DNA of 64,000 nucleotides from Halobacteriales archaeon QS_8_69_73 (GTDB taxonomy: Archaea; Halobacteriota; Halobacteria; Halobacteriales; Haloarculaceae). Location: positions 35,168-99,167 of the forward strand of contig PXRZ01000055.1 in assembly GCA_003022945.1 (NCBI GenBank). The letters run 5' to 3'. Made by a program: the position numbers and the translations under genes. Positions 54,656-63,365 of the stretch are shown piece after piece. The first letter of the stretch is position 1. The number at the start of each line of letters is the position of its first letter. The notes beneath the pieces were generated by a model. That model did not search any database. It saw only the letters and a program-made list of their open reading frames with translations, and was not told the DNA's origin.

Positions 54656-54702
54656 ACCGGGAGTCCACCGACAAACCTCGCCGTTCACGGCGAGGTAGGT
54701 GA
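54560..54702 (+). ncRNA. Predicted omegaRNA/right-end region of the TnpB element
   Basis: In this family the guide RNA overlaps the 3' end of tnpB and the right end. Here the right end has CCTCGCCG-TTCA-CGGCGAGG (54676-54695), a perfect 8-base stem, ending 7 bases before the element border. The guide segment would start at 54703, in the toxin gene. The exact 5' end of the RNA is not visible. Confidence 0.5.
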
Positions 54703-54741
54703 TGCAAGCGGGATTAGCGCGGAGGAATCGGCGACGACCAT
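54703..54741 (-). pseudogene. First 13 codons of the PIN toxin gene, separated by the insertion
   Basis: MVVADSSALIPLA is the first beta strand of the PIN fold, with its catalytic Asp at position 5. Start ATG 54741 overlaps the antitoxin stop (TGATG). The frame continues at 53303 (WVGRLDL). Translation as it stands would run into the element and stop after a few codons. Confidence 0.8.
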
Positions 54742-55034
54742 CAGATACGGTCGAGGTCGCGTTCGAGATCGTCGGTCGTGTAGCCGATATCGATGCCCTC
54801 CTCGGCGGCCAGCGTCAGCATTTCGACGTATGAGACATCCGCGAGTTCGGCCGCCTTCCGAAGAGTGATAACGCGATCACGGAGTCGGTCGAGTGCCCGC
54901 TCGGTCCGCCAGTCGTCGAGCCCCTGGTGGATCAGCCGCCGAAGCACCTCCGAGCGATCGGCACTCATCTCCCCTTCCAGTTCGGAGAGTATCTCCTCGT
55001 CGTCTTCCGGGATGCGCGTCGTGACCGGTTTCAT
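54741..55034 (-). CDS. Antitoxin, UPF0175-like with RHH N-terminus
   Basis: 97 residues: KPVTTRIPEDDEEILSELEG, EMSADRSEVLRRLIHQGLDD (ribbon-helix-helix DNA-binding part), WRTERALDRLRDRVITLRKA, AELADVSYVEMLTLAAEEGI, DIGYTTDDLERDLDRI (the A-E-x-A-x-(V/L)-S-x-x-E toxin-binding half of UPF0175). These proteins pair with DUF3368 PIN toxins, as here. It remains intact although its toxin is split, so it may still act as a DNA-binding repressor. Confidence 0.82.
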   Translation of the reverse strand: MKPVTTRIPEDDEEILSELEGEMSADRSEVLRRLIHQGLDDWRTERALDRLRDRVITLRKAAELADVSYVEMLTLAAEEGIDIGYTTDDLERDLDRI

Positions 55035-55238
55035 CGTTACGAATGGTTACGTTACGATACATGATAGATGTAACGCCGATAGAATGGCGTCGGTGGTCTC
55101 GGAGACGGAGCAGTCCACTCATCCGAAGTAAGTCGTCGGACGACGAATATCGGTTCGCGCTGGGCCGATCGGATGGTAGGACCAGGAAGGGAGGTTTCTC
55201 GGCCCGACCCGCACAACTGTTGCCACCGCTCGACGGTC

Positions 55239-55402
55239 GAAGACGGCGCGAGGAGCTGCTGGACCGACTCGACGCCGACCGCGAGGCGGTTGAACGGACG
55301 AACATCCAAGCCTTCGAAGCCGAGATCGACCGGGCGGTGTACGACCTGTTCGAGTCGATCGACGGGGAACGGGAGGCCGCGGAGGAGTATCTCGACGTGG
55401 TT
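55239..55402 (+). pseudogene. C-terminal remnant of a methylase-like gene, copy 2
   Basis: REELLDRLDADREAVERTNI, QAFEAEIDRAVYDLFESIDG, EREAAEEYLDVV: this copy is in one frame and shows the full helical tail that copy 1 (52649-52806) has lost. The frame then runs on into the antisense of amzA. The two copies bracket the toxin-antitoxin/TnpB region. Confidence 0.45.
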
Positions 55403-55415
55403 CGACAAGGGTGGG

Positions 55416-55937
55416 TTACAGCACCAGCCGCTGGCAGGAGCCGCAGAGGGTCTCCTCCTTGACGTCGACCTCGCGGACGGTCGGGGAGAAGTTCATCACG
55501 CAGCGGTTGTTGTCGCAGTGCTCGAGGCCGAGGGTGTGGCCGATCTCGTGGACGACCTCCTTGCGGACGCGGTCGGAGAAGATCTCGTCGGCCGACCGGT
55601 TCGAGAAGCCGCCGTCGGAGGAGGTCTGCAGCCGGTAGGTGGAGATGACCGAGCCGTTGCCGGAGAGGTACGCTAATCCGAAGACGTAGTTGCGGCGGCG
55701 GTAGTAGAGGTCGTTGTCCGTGACGGCGATGTTCTTCTTGCCGTCGCCGACGCGGCTGGCGAGTTCGATGAACTCCTCGGCGCGGTACTGCTCCCTGTCG
55801 GAGTCGTACGCGCCGTCCGGTATCGGTTCGTCGTCGTGGATCGTCACCTCGCAGTCGTAGACCGACCGCAGTCCGCTGGACGCCTCCCGCTTGACCACCG
55901 CGGGGAGGTCCCCGACCGGCACGATGTCGACGTGCAT
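55416..55937 (-). CDS. amzA: Archaemetzincin (zinc metallopeptidase)
   Basis: 173 residues. Zinc site and Cys-rich core are in RKEVVHEIGHTLGLEHCDNN (H-E-x-x-H-x-x-G-x-x-H-C), then CVMNFSPTVREVDV and LCGSCQRLVL, which give the archaemetzincin pattern HExxHxxGx3Cx4CxMx17CxxC. The N-terminus MHVDIVPVGDLPAVVKREAS matches the family. Cytoplasmic peptidase of unknown physiological substrate. The length is typical. Confidence 0.92.
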   Translation of the reverse strand: MHVDIVPVGDLPAVVKREASSGLRSVYDCEVTIHDDEPIPDGAYDSDREQYRAEEFIELASRVGDGKKNIAVTDNDLYYRRRNYVFGLAYLSGNGSVISTYRLQTSSDGGFSNRSADEIFSDRVRKEVVHEIGHTLGLEHCDNNRCVMNFSPTVREVDVKEETLCGSCQRLVL

Positions 55938-55976
55938 GGGAAAGCGTTAGATAGGGCTGCTCATAAACATCCCGAC

Positions 55977-56369
55977 GTGCACACCGAGCCGAGCGTCGCA
56001 CTCGTCGACCGTCTCGGGGAGTACGACAGCCTCGTCGAGGTCGGCGTCGGCGACCGGCCAGCCGTCGCCGCCGCCCTCGCCGACCGCGGGCGGGCGGTGA
56101 CCGCCACCGACGTCGCCGACCGCGACGCGCCGGCCGGCGTCCGGTTCGTCCGCGACGACGTGACCGACCCGACGCCGGCGGTCTACCGGGACGCCGACGC
56201 CGTCTACGCGCTGAACTGCCCGCCGGAACTGCAGCGACCGATGGCGGCCGTCGCGGCGACGACCGGCGCCGACTGTCTGTTCACCACCCTCGGCGCCGAC
56301 CCGGCCGTGGTCGACGCCGACCCGGAGACGCTGCCCCGACACACCCTCTTCGACGCGACCACACAATGA
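55977..56369 (+). CDS. UPF0146 family protein
   Basis: About 130 residues from GTG 55977: [96 protein letters not shown]. It has the Rossmann methyltransferase-like pattern of UPF0146 (V-E-V-G-(V/I)-G). Function is unknown. Stop and HAD start overlap (ATGA). Confidence 0.82.
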   Translation: MHTEPSVALVDRLGEYDSLVEVGVGDRPAVAAALADRGRAVTATDVADRDAPAGVRFVRDDVTDPTPAVYRDADAVYALNCPPELQRPMAAVAATTGADCLFTTLGADPAVVDADPETLPRHTLFDATTQ

Positions 56370-57229
56370 ACGTAGACGCCATCGCCCTCGACATCGACGG
56401 CGTCCTCGTCGACGTCGAGCACTCGTACCGCCGCGCGATCGTCGATTCGGTCGATCACGTCTACGGCGAGACCATCGACGCCGACGACATCCAGCTGTTC
56501 AAGGAAGCCGGCGGCTTCAACAACGACTGGGAGCTGACGGACGCGGCCGCACTGTACGTGCTCGCCCGCCGGCAGCGGCCGGGACTGAGCATCCGGACCT
56601 ACACCGGGATGATCGCCGCCTCGGGTGGTGGCATCGAGGCCGCCCGGACGGCGCTGGCCGACGAACTCGACCCCGCGACCCGCGAACGGGTGCTCGACGA
56701 GTGGGACCCCGGGCGGCTCCGGGAGGTGTTCCAGCAGCTCTATCTCGGCGCCGGGCGGTACCGCCGGCTGGAGGGCGCCGAGCCGGACCTGGAGACGACC
56801 GGCTACGTCGAAGACGAGCCGGTGCTGCCGTCGCCGGCGACGCGGGAGGCGCTCGCCGCGTGGCCGCTGGGCGTCGTCACCGGCCGGCCGGCCGCCGAGG
56901 CCGACATCGCTCTCGAGCGGATCGGCCTCGACGTGCCCGCGGAGCACCGCTTCACGATGGACGACCCGCGGCCGGGCAAGCCCGACCCGGAGTCGCTAAT
57001 CGCGTTGGCCGACCGGCTCGACGCCGACCGAATCGCCTTCGCCGGCGACACGCTCGACGACGTCCGGACGGCGGCCAATGCCGCCGAGGCCGACCCGGAC
57101 CGGGAGTACCTCGGCGTCGGCGTGCTGACCGGCGGGCTCGACGGTGAGGCCGGCCGCGAGAAGCTCCGCCGGGCCGGCGCGACGACGGTCGTCGGGAGCG
57201 TCGACGACCTGCCGGAGGTACTGGAGTGA
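56366..57229 (+). CDS. HAD hydrolase, subfamily IA (TIGR01548-like)
   Basis: 287 residues. HAD motifs: [20 protein letters not shown] (motif I, D-x-D-G-V), [15 protein letters not shown] (motif II, T/S-G-R), a Lys in PGKPDPESL, and [20 protein letters not shown] (motif IV, G-D-x-x-x-D). The cap is helical ([20 protein letters not shown]). A phosphatase of unknown small-molecule substrate. Coupled to the UPF0146 gene upstream and the small membrane protein downstream by 4-base overlaps. Confidence 0.88.
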   Translation: MNVDAIALDIDGVLVDVEHSYRRAIVDSVDHVYGETIDADDIQLFKEAGGFNNDWELTDAAALYVLARRQRPGLSIRTYTGMIAASGGGIEAARTALADELDPATRERVLDEWDPGRLREVFQQLYLGAGRYRRLEGAEPDLETTGYVEDEPVLPSPATREALAAWPLGVVTGRPAAEADIALERIGLDVPAEHRFTMDDPRPGKPDPESLIALADRLDADRIAFAGDTLDDVRTAANAAEADPDREYLGVGVLTGGLDGEAGREKLRRAGATTVVGSVDDLPEVLE

Positions 57230-57423
57230 CCGCCGAACGCCTCTTCGCGTGGACCGCCGCGGTCGCCGCCGTCGCCGTCACCTGGCTGGGCTACACGGCG
57301 CTGCCGGCGCTCTCCGAGCGGCCGGTGGCCGTCGGTCTCTGCGCCGTCGCGGCGCTACCGCTCCTCGTCGTCTTTCTCGCGTGGGCCAGTAGCTTCCGGG
57401 GCGGACCCCGGAGCTGGGGGTAG
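57226..57423 (+). CDS. Small membrane protein, unknown function
   Basis: 65 residues with two hydrophobic helices ([20 protein letters not shown] and [20 protein letters not shown]). GTG 57226 overlaps the HAD stop by four bases, so it belongs to the same three-gene operon. The family is not recognised. Confidence 0.6.
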   Translation: MTAERLFAWTAAVAAVAVTWLGYTALPALSERPVAVGLCAVAALPLLVVFLAWASSFRGGPRSWG

Positions 57424-57488
57424 CCGGCCGACGGGACGGCACGGATCCGTCCGGGCGGGGTCGGCCGGTCAGCGGCGTCGCGGCCGCC

Positions 57489-57850
57489 TCACTCGACCGG
57501 GTCGACGTCGCCGGCGTCGACGGTGGTCTCCGTAGGCTGCTCCGGGGCGGCCGCCGGCATGCGGCGCCGAACGACGACGCCGACGGTTGCGACGCCGTCG
57601 GTCGGGTCGAGCGGTTGCGGCGGCGTCTCGCCGGTCGTCGACTTCCGCCCTCGGACTCGCCGACCGGCCTCGGCGTCTCGCCCTCGTGGACGTCGGGACC
57701 GATGCCGTCGGCGGCCCGCACCGGCCCGGTCGTGTCGCCGAACGGCCGGTCGAGTGAGGAGTCGCCGCGGTCGAACTGTTTCTCGGGGTTCTTGACTCCG
57801 ACGAGCGGCTGCTCGCCGGCCCGGCCGGGCGAATCGGAGTGACCGCCGCC
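57489..57850 (-). pseudogene. Unknown acidic protein, frame-broken
   Basis: Two minus-strand frames carry coding-like sequence. First: VGVKNPEKQFDRGDSSLDRP, FGDTTGPVRAADGIGPDVHE, GETPRPVGE. Then, after GAGTC at 57654-57658, another frame: RGRKSTTGETPPQPLDPTDG, VATVGVVVRRRMPAAAPEQP, ending VDAGDVDPVE at TGA 57489-57491. Neither part has an obvious start. Probably a small haloarchaeal gene with an internal deletion. Confidence 0.4.
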
Positions 57851-57879
57851 GGTCTCGTGTCCGTCGGTATGGGGCGCCC

Positions 57880-58305
57880 CGCGTCCGCGTCACTGCTCGC
57901 TCGACTACCCCACCCCGAGCGGCTTCGCCGCTCTGGGGGCTTGCACGCCGGCTCGTCGGGTGGAACTCACCCGCTCGATGTCGGCTTGCGGCGCAGGGTC
58001 AGACGCCAGTAGCGGTGTAATTGCCGGGCTCTTCCACTCTATTCCGTGCAGGACAGGGGACGGAGAGGCACGCGGCGTCACGCTCGCCTCGGCGGGCCCG
58101 ATTTCGGGGTCGGCTGACGGCGATCCGTCCATGCCGAGAAACGCACCGTCGCCTCGTCGGTACGCCAGCCCTCGCGGACTGTCTGTGGCCCGCTATTGAC
58201 GGTCAGAGAATCGGTTCGGGCGGTTGCGAAGGTTCACACGCGCTCTTCGTCGCCCTACTCGCTCCCTCCGATCGTTCCCTTCTCGCGGGCGCTTCGCGCT
58301 ACCGC
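57880..58305. other. Possible insertion-sequence remnant downstream of dppD
   Basis: No intact gene. The stretch GAGCGGCTTCGCCGCTC at 57918-57934 is a hairpin with its own G/C-rich flank (ccccacccc ... tgggggc). The place is where dppF would be expected after dppD. The type of mobile element cannot be named; nothing else is supported. Confidence 0.3.
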
Positions 58306-59363
58306 TCAATTGAAGTATCCTTCCGGAAGCGCGTCGGCCTCGTCGTAGTCGTGGGCGGCGAGATAGCACATGGTGGCGTGTTCGTCGTCGATTTCGAACT
58401 CCGGCGGCTTCTCGAGACACTCGTCCATCGCCTTCGGACAGCGGTCGGCGAAGTAACACCGGTCGTCCATCTTGGCGTCGATGAGACTCGGAAGACGTCC
58501 TCGAGGGTGCCGCGCTCGACGAGTTCGCCGGCGTACATCACGCCGACCCGGTCACACATCCGGGCGATGACGCCGAGGTCGTGCGTGATGAGAACCGTCG
58601 TCATTCCTGTTTCGGCCTGGATGTCGTCCAACAGGTCCAGCACCTGCGCTTGGATGGTCACGTCCAGGGCTGTCGTCGGCTCGTCGGCGATCAGCACGTC
58701 CGGGTCGCCGGCCAGCGCCTGGGCGATCATCGCCCGTTGGAGCATGCCGCCGGAGAACCGGTGGGGGTACTCGTCGGCGCGCTCGGCGGGATCGGGGATG
58801 CCGACCAGCTCCAGCAGCTCGACGGCCCGCTGGCGGCTCTCCGGCCGGATGAACTCCGCCGATTCGAGCACCGTCGAGGCCAGAAACGACGAAAAGGAGT
58901 ACTCCGCGCCCCGCGAGAGCCGCGGCGTGGCGCTGGCCCGGCGCTGGACCTCGACGGCCTCGGCGATCTGCTCGCCGACGGTCAGCGAGGGGTTGAAGCT
59001 GCTCTCGGGGTCCTGGAAGATCATGCTGAGGCTGGTCCCGCGGAGCGATCGCCGGACCGACGACGGCACCTGGAGCAGGTCGACGAACTCGCCGTCGACG
59101 GCCTCAGGGTGGTCCTCGCGGACGTCCGCGGCGAGGTCGGCGTTGCGGTACTCCATCGAGCCGGCGGTGATCTCGCCGGGCGCCTCGACCAGGTCTATGA
59201 TCGACAGCGCCGTGACGGACTTGCCGGAGCCGCTCTCGCCGACGATCCCGAACACCTCGCCGCGTTCGACCGTCACGTCGAGGTCCGACACCGCGTTGAC
59301 CTGGCCCTCGGCGGTGAAAAAGCGCGTCGAGAGCCCCTCGATTCGGAGCAGGTCCTCGCCCAT
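58306..59363 (-). pseudogene. dppD: Dipeptide/oligopeptide ABC transporter ATPase DppD, with an internal deletion
   Basis: The NBD is complete to about residue 290: FGIVGESGSGKSVTALSIID (Walker A), MIFQDPESSFNPSLTVGEQI (Q loop), FSGGMLQRAMIAQALAGDP (signature), VLIADEPTTALDVT (Walker B), TVLITHDLGVIARMCDRVGV (switch His). After GELVERGTLEDVF, at GAGTC (58485-58489 on the plus strand as GACTC), the frame changes. The C-terminal oligo/dipeptide tail SLIDAKMDDRCYFADRCPKA, MDECLEKPPEFEIDDEHATM, ...LPEGYFN, with the Fe-S-like Cys residues of the family, continues in another frame to 58306. Roughly 28 codons are missing. A fixed frame would give a normal-type DppD. It lies one base after dppC. Confidence 0.82.
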
Positions 59364-59364
59364 C

Positions 59365-60366
59365 CTACGCTCCCCGTTCGCTTCCCTCGATGTTCGGGTC
59401 GAGGGCGTCCCTGAGCCAGTCGCCGATCAGGTTGACGCTGACGATCGCCAGGACGATCCCGATGCCCGGGACCATCGCGATCCACGGCCGGGTTCGGAGC
59501 ACGTCCTGGCCGGTTTCGATCTCGTAGCCCCACGAGAGCGTCGTTCCGGAGAAGCCGAGGTACGCGAGCGACGCCTCGATGAGGATGATGATCGCCATCT
59601 GGATCGTCGCCAGCACGATGATCGGCGTGAAGCTGTTCGGCAGCACGTGTTTGAGCAGGATCCGCCAGTCGGCGGTCCCGAAGCTCCGTGCAGCCTTGAC
59701 GTACTCCTCGTTCCGGATCGACAGCGCCTCGCCGCGGGCCACGCGGGCGAACCAGACCCACGTCACCAGCGCGACGACGACGGTCACGCTCCCGGGGATC
59801 GGGATCGACTCGGGCATCCCGTCGGCCAGCCCCGCGGCGACGATCGGGTCCGGCACCCGGACCGGCTGTGAGCCGAACACGCCGATCAGCGCGAGCGCGA
59901 GCACGAGCGCCGGGAACGCGAGCATGATGTCCGCGAGCCGCATCAGCCCGTCGTCGATCCGGCCGCCGTAGTAGCCCGCGACGAGCCCGAACGGTACCCC
60001 GAGGAGAAGCGCCAGGGAGACGCCGAAGAGGCTGACCAGAAGCGAGACGCGGGCGCCGTAGAGGGCCCGCGAGTAGACGTCCTGCCCGACGGTGTTCGTC
60101 CCGAGGAGGTGTTTCTCCGTCGAGGTGACGGTCACCTCGGTTATCTCGCCGTCCTGCGAAACCGTCGTCGTGTAGTCGAAGCCGGGCGGCGGGTACGGGC
60201 CGCCGTTCTCGTGGAAGTTCCCCGTCCGCGTCGGGTCGTGTGTCGCAAGTACCGGCGCGAACAGCGCCACGAAGACGATCACCGTCAGCAGCGTCACTCC
60301 GAGCTTCGGGAGCAGACTCTCGCGGAACGTCCGTTTCAGGTTCGATCTGACGCGGTCCGAGATCAC
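59365..60366 (-). CDS. dppC: Dipeptide ABC transporter permease DppC
   Basis: 333 residues from GTG 60366: six membrane helices, with the BPD permease segment LLGTNTVGQDVYSRALYGAR, ADIMLAFPALVLALALIGVF and WVWFARVARGEALSIRNEEY, the EAA-x(3)-G loop (EYVKAARSFGTADWRILLKH), VLPNSFTPIIVLATIQMAII and LIEASLAYLGFSGTTLSWGY. A cytoplasmic-membrane subunit for peptide import. GTG 60366 overlaps the dppB stop (GTGA). Confidence 0.9.
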   Translation of the reverse strand: MISDRVRSNLKRTFRESLLPKLGVTLLTVIVFVALFAPVLATHDPTRTGNFHENGGPYPPPGFDYTTTVSQDGEITEVTVTSTEKHLLGTNTVGQDVYSRALYGARVSLLVSLFGVSLALLLGVPFGLVAGYYGGRIDDGLMRLADIMLAFPALVLALALIGVFGSQPVRVPDPIVAAGLADGMPESIPIPGSVTVVVALVTWVWFARVARGEALSIRNEEYVKAARSFGTADWRILLKHVLPNSFTPIIVLATIQMAIIILIEASLAYLGFSGTTLSWGYEIETGQDVLRTRPWIAMVPGIGIVLAIVSVNLIGDWLRDALDPNIEGSERGA

Positions 60367-61340
60367 TCGAGGCTCACCTGCGGGTCCAGGTAGGTGTAAA
60401 GCGCGTCCACGACGATGTTGATCACCACGAACATGACGGCGATGAAGATGATGATCCCCTGCATGAGCGGCCAGTCGCGGACGCCCAGCGCGCTGATCAG
60501 CCGGAGGCCGAGGCCGGGCCAGTTGAACACCGTCTCGGTTATCACGGCACCACCCATGAGCGTGCCCATCTGGAGGCCGAGCACGGTGATGATGGGGATC
60601 ATGGTGTTCCGGAGGACGTGTTTGTACTGGACGAGCACGCCGGGCAGGCCCTTCGCCCGCGTCGCGGTGACGTAGGGCTTGCCCGACTCGTCGATCATCC
60701 CGCTGCGGGTGAGCCGCGTGATCAGCGCGGTGAAATACGTCCCGAGCGTGACCGCCGGCAGCGTGATCTGCTTGATCCACAGCCACAGGTCGCCGAACGA
60801 GCCGGAACGGAAAAGCGTCAGTACGGCGCCGCCGAGGCCGACCTCTCTGCGCCCGGTCGGGAGGTCGACGAATTCGACGCGGATCCACAGCCCGGAGCCG
60901 ACGTCGATCGTCGGGTACGGGATACCGTACCAGACCCCGAACAGGAGGACGAGCATCAGCCCGAGCCAGAAGTTGGGCGTACTGATCCCCAGAAGCGAAA
61001 ACAGCGTCGCGCCGTAGTCGTACGGGGTGTCGCGCCGCGTCGCCGAGATGACGCCCAGCGGGACGGCGATCAGAATCGCGATCGCCGTCGCGGCGACGGC
61101 GAGTTCGATGGTCGCCGGGATCCGCTCCACGACCATCGCCGCGACGTCCCGCTCGGAGCGCCACGAGTAGCCGAGATCACCCCGCAGCAGGCCGCCGATG
61201 TAGTCGCCGTACTGGACGTATATCGGCTCGTCGAGCCCCTCGGCCTCCCGGACCTCCTCGATGAGGTCCTGCGTGGCCCCCTGTCCGAGCATCAGCGTCG
61301 CCGGATCGCCGGGCGAGACCGCTCTGAGGCCGAACAGGAA
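60363..61340 (-). pseudogene. dppB: Dipeptide ABC transporter permease DppB, 5' end missing
   Basis: The frame opens only after a TAA at 61341-61343 and reads FLFGLRAVSPGDPATLMLGQ, GATQDLIEEVREAEGLDEPI, VQYGDYIGGLLRGDLGYSWR, VVERIPATIELAVAATAIAI, YVTATRAKGLPGVLVQYKHV (EAA loop) to LDPQVSLE. Relatives begin with about 25 more residues including a start and most of the first helix, which are absent. An internal ATG at 61292 would omit the first helix entirely. The rest is normal. The deletion also removed the usual dppA-dppB leader. Confidence 0.8.
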
Positions 61341-61479
61341 TTATTATGTTTGCGCTTCGCCCCACCGGGGCGGGAGTTGCCGCGGGGGACGGACTCGAAC
61401 GGCCCGCGATCCGTGTGCGAGTGCCGCGCCGTCGGGACCGGGCGCCCCGGCCGCCCGGGTCCGGACGGGGTCGGAGCCG

Positions 61480-63105
61480 CTATCGGTCCATCTCCTCGAC
61501 GTAGACGACTTCGTCCGGCCGGGGCTCCCACTGGATCGCCTCGTTGACCCCGTAGATGCTCTCCTGGACGTGGAGGAACAGCCACGGGGCCTTCTCGTGT
61601 GCTATCTCCATGACCTCCTGGAGCTGCTGGGTCCGCTCGTCGGGGTCCTGAATCTGCTGGCTCTCGAGGATGGCGTCGCTGAGCTCCTCGTCGTCGAAGG
61701 TCCGGCTCGGGTTGTCCGGAACGGTGAAAAAGCCCTGGACGCCGTAATCGGCGTCGCCGGTGATCGTCCCCCATCCGATCATGTAGAACGGATGTGTGAT
61801 GTTCTCCGGCTCGACGCCGGCGGAGTTCTCGTCGGAGACGACCGGGAACTCGACGATGTTCGCCTCGCAGTTGACGTTGCTGAGCTGGTCGATCTGGTCG
61901 GCCGCGGTCTGTGCGACCTGCGCGTCGTTGAGGTACCGCCCCTGCGGGGCGGTCAGCGTGATGTCGACGCCGCCGTATCCGCTCTCCTCGACGAGGCTCT
62001 CGGCCGTGCCGACGTCCTGTTCGTACGGCTCGACGTCCGGATTGTAGCCGTTTATGGCCGGCGCGACCGGCTGGCCGACCGCCCGGCCGAAGCCGCTGAG
62101 CACGTCCTCGACGATGCCCTCATTGTCGACGGCGTGGTTGATCGCCCGCCGGAACTCCGGGCTGTCGTAGGGCTCGACGGTGTTTTTCATCGGGCAGAAT
62201 ATCGTCCGGAAGCTCGTCACGTTCCGGATCTCGACCCCGCTGGCGTCCTGAATCGTTGCGACGTCCTCGGGCAGGACGTTTATCGTGAGGTCGGTCTCAC
62301 CGGCCTCCAGGGCCGCCGCCCGTCCGCTGGATTCCGTGTTGGCCCGGAACGTGACCGTCTGGAACGGTGGCGCTTCGCCCCAGTAGTCGTCGAACCGCTC
62401 GAGGACGATCTCCTCGCCTGACGTGAAGTCGACGACCTCGTACGGGCCCGTGCCGTTGAAGTCATCGGGGCTGGAGCCGGAGATCGCCGAGTTCTCGGCG
62501 TCGTGGTTGTCGATCGACCACTCCCGGTTCATCGCCCGGCCGTAGTTGCCGTATTCGAACTCCGCGAGGCCGGGCGCGGCGCCGTACTCGACGGTGACGG
62601 TCAGGTCGTCGACAGCCTCCGCCCCCTCGATCGACCCGAGCCCGAACGTACCGATCGGGCTCTGGACGCCGAAATCCGGATCGAGCGTCCTGTTGATCGT
62701 CCAGGCGACGTCCTCCGCGGTGAGGTCGTCGCCGTTGTGGAACACCACGTCGTCGCGCAGCTGCAGGTCGGTCGTCCCGTCTCCCTGCACCTCCTGTCCT
62801 TCGACCACCCGCGGGAATATCCCCTCGCCGGGCCGAAAGTCGAATATCGGCTCGTAGATATGGTCGAACACGTCGAAGTAGTCCCCGGTGATGTGATCGA
62901 GCGGGTCGATCGTGTCCGGGAACTGCGACAGCGTGATCGTGACCTCCGCGGCGGACTCGGCCGGGTCGCCGTCACCGTCGCCCTCGCCGTCACCGTTGCC
63001 CTCGCCGTTGCCACAGCCAGCCAGGCTGACGCTCGCCACGGTCGCGGCGGCAGTGCCGCCGTACTGGAGAAACGTCCGCCGGTCGGTCGATTCCTTGTCC
63101 GGCAT
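61480..63105 (-). CDS. dppA: Dipeptide/oligopeptide-binding lipoprotein DppA
   Basis: About 541 residues from ATG 63105. A Tat signal (DRRTFLQYGGTAAATVASVS) runs into a lipobox (LAGC), then a Gly/Asp/Glu-rich linker. The SBP_bac_5 domain includes FDFRPGEGIFPRVVEGQEVQ, LQLRDDVVFHNGDDLTAEDV, FNGTGPYEVVDFTSGEEIVL, DYWGEAPPFQTVTFRANTES, FRRAINHAVDNEGIVEDVLS. It is exported folded and anchored in the cell envelope to feed peptides to DppBC. A TATA box (ATATATAA at about 63127-63136) is about 25 bases upstream. First gene of the dpp operon. Confidence 0.9.
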   Translation of the reverse strand: MPDKESTDRRTFLQYGGTAAATVASVSLAGCGNGEGNGDGEGDGDGDPAESAAEVTITLSQFPDTIDPLDHITGDYFDVFDHIYEPIFDFRPGEGIFPRVVEGQEVQGDGTTDLQLRDDVVFHNGDDLTAEDVAWTINRTLDPDFGVQSPIGTFGLGSIEGAEAVDDLTVTVEYGAAPGLAEFEYGNYGRAMNREWSIDNHDAENSAISGSSPDDFNGTGPYEVVDFTSGEEIVLERFDDYWGEAPPFQTVTFRANTESSGRAAALEAGETDLTINVLPEDVATIQDASGVEIRNVTSFRTIFCPMKNTVEPYDSPEFRRAINHAVDNEGIVEDVLSGFGRAVGQPVAPAINGYNPDVEPYEQDVGTAESLVEESGYGGVDITLTAPQGRYLNDAQVAQTAADQIDQLSNVNCEANIVEFPVVSDENSAGVEPENITHPFYMIGWGTITGDADYGVQGFFTVPDNPSRTFDDEELSDAILESQQIQDPDERTQQLQEVMEIAHEKAPWLFLHVQESIYGVNEAIQWEPRPDEVVYVEEMDR

Positions 63106-63119
63106 ACACACTCATGGAA

Positions 63120-63145
63120 GAAGAATTATATATACCTTCTTGATG
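63120..63145 (-). promoter_or_regulatory. Promoter of the dpp operon
   Basis: The minus-strand sequence GAAGGTATATATAATTCTTC contains a strong TATA box centred about 27 bases upstream of the dppA ATG 63105, indicating a leaderless or nearly leaderless transcript. It is flanked by GAAGAAG-type words on both sides that form an imperfect inverted repeat. Confidence 0.65.
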
Positions 63146-63365
63146 TGAACCGAGACGACCGGCGCCGGCCCGCCGCGCGCGGCCGTCGGCAATCGTCGGT
63201 TGCGAACGTCCGTCCGCGCGTCGGCCCCCGCGGCGACAGGGACGAGATCGCACACGACCTCGCGCCCCGGAAGCCGTGACGACCGACGAGCGACCCGGGG
63301 GATTGGCGCCGCGGTCTCGCCGGGGGTCCCGCCGGCGCGGCTCCTCCGGCCACCGGGGACGGTCG
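63146..63365. other. Intergenic region between the dpp operon and a DUF gene
   Basis: About 220 bases of GC-rich sequence with no believable frame beyond Arg-rich shadows. It lies downstream of the 63366 gene and upstream of the dpp promoter. Confidence 0.3.

Larger units (their letters stand above)
53304..54702 (+). mobile_element. IS1341-type (IS200/IS605 family) element, tnpB only
   Basis: About 1.4 kb inserted in the PIN toxin gene. It carries one gene, tnpB, no tnpA and no terminal inverted repeats of the classical type. Instead there are sub-terminal hairpins at the left end (53323-53340) and right end (54676-54695), both with a TTCA loop. The borders are fixed by the toxin reading frame: 13 codons on one side and 149 on the other join exactly, without target duplication, as expected for IS200/IS605-type insertion. 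Mobility would need TnpA in trans. Confidence 0.85.

Noticed and set aside
53304..54702. Cas12-type or CRISPR effector
   Set aside because: The 409-residue size, end hairpins and zinc ribbon are those of an IS1341-type TnpB; no repeat array is adjacent.
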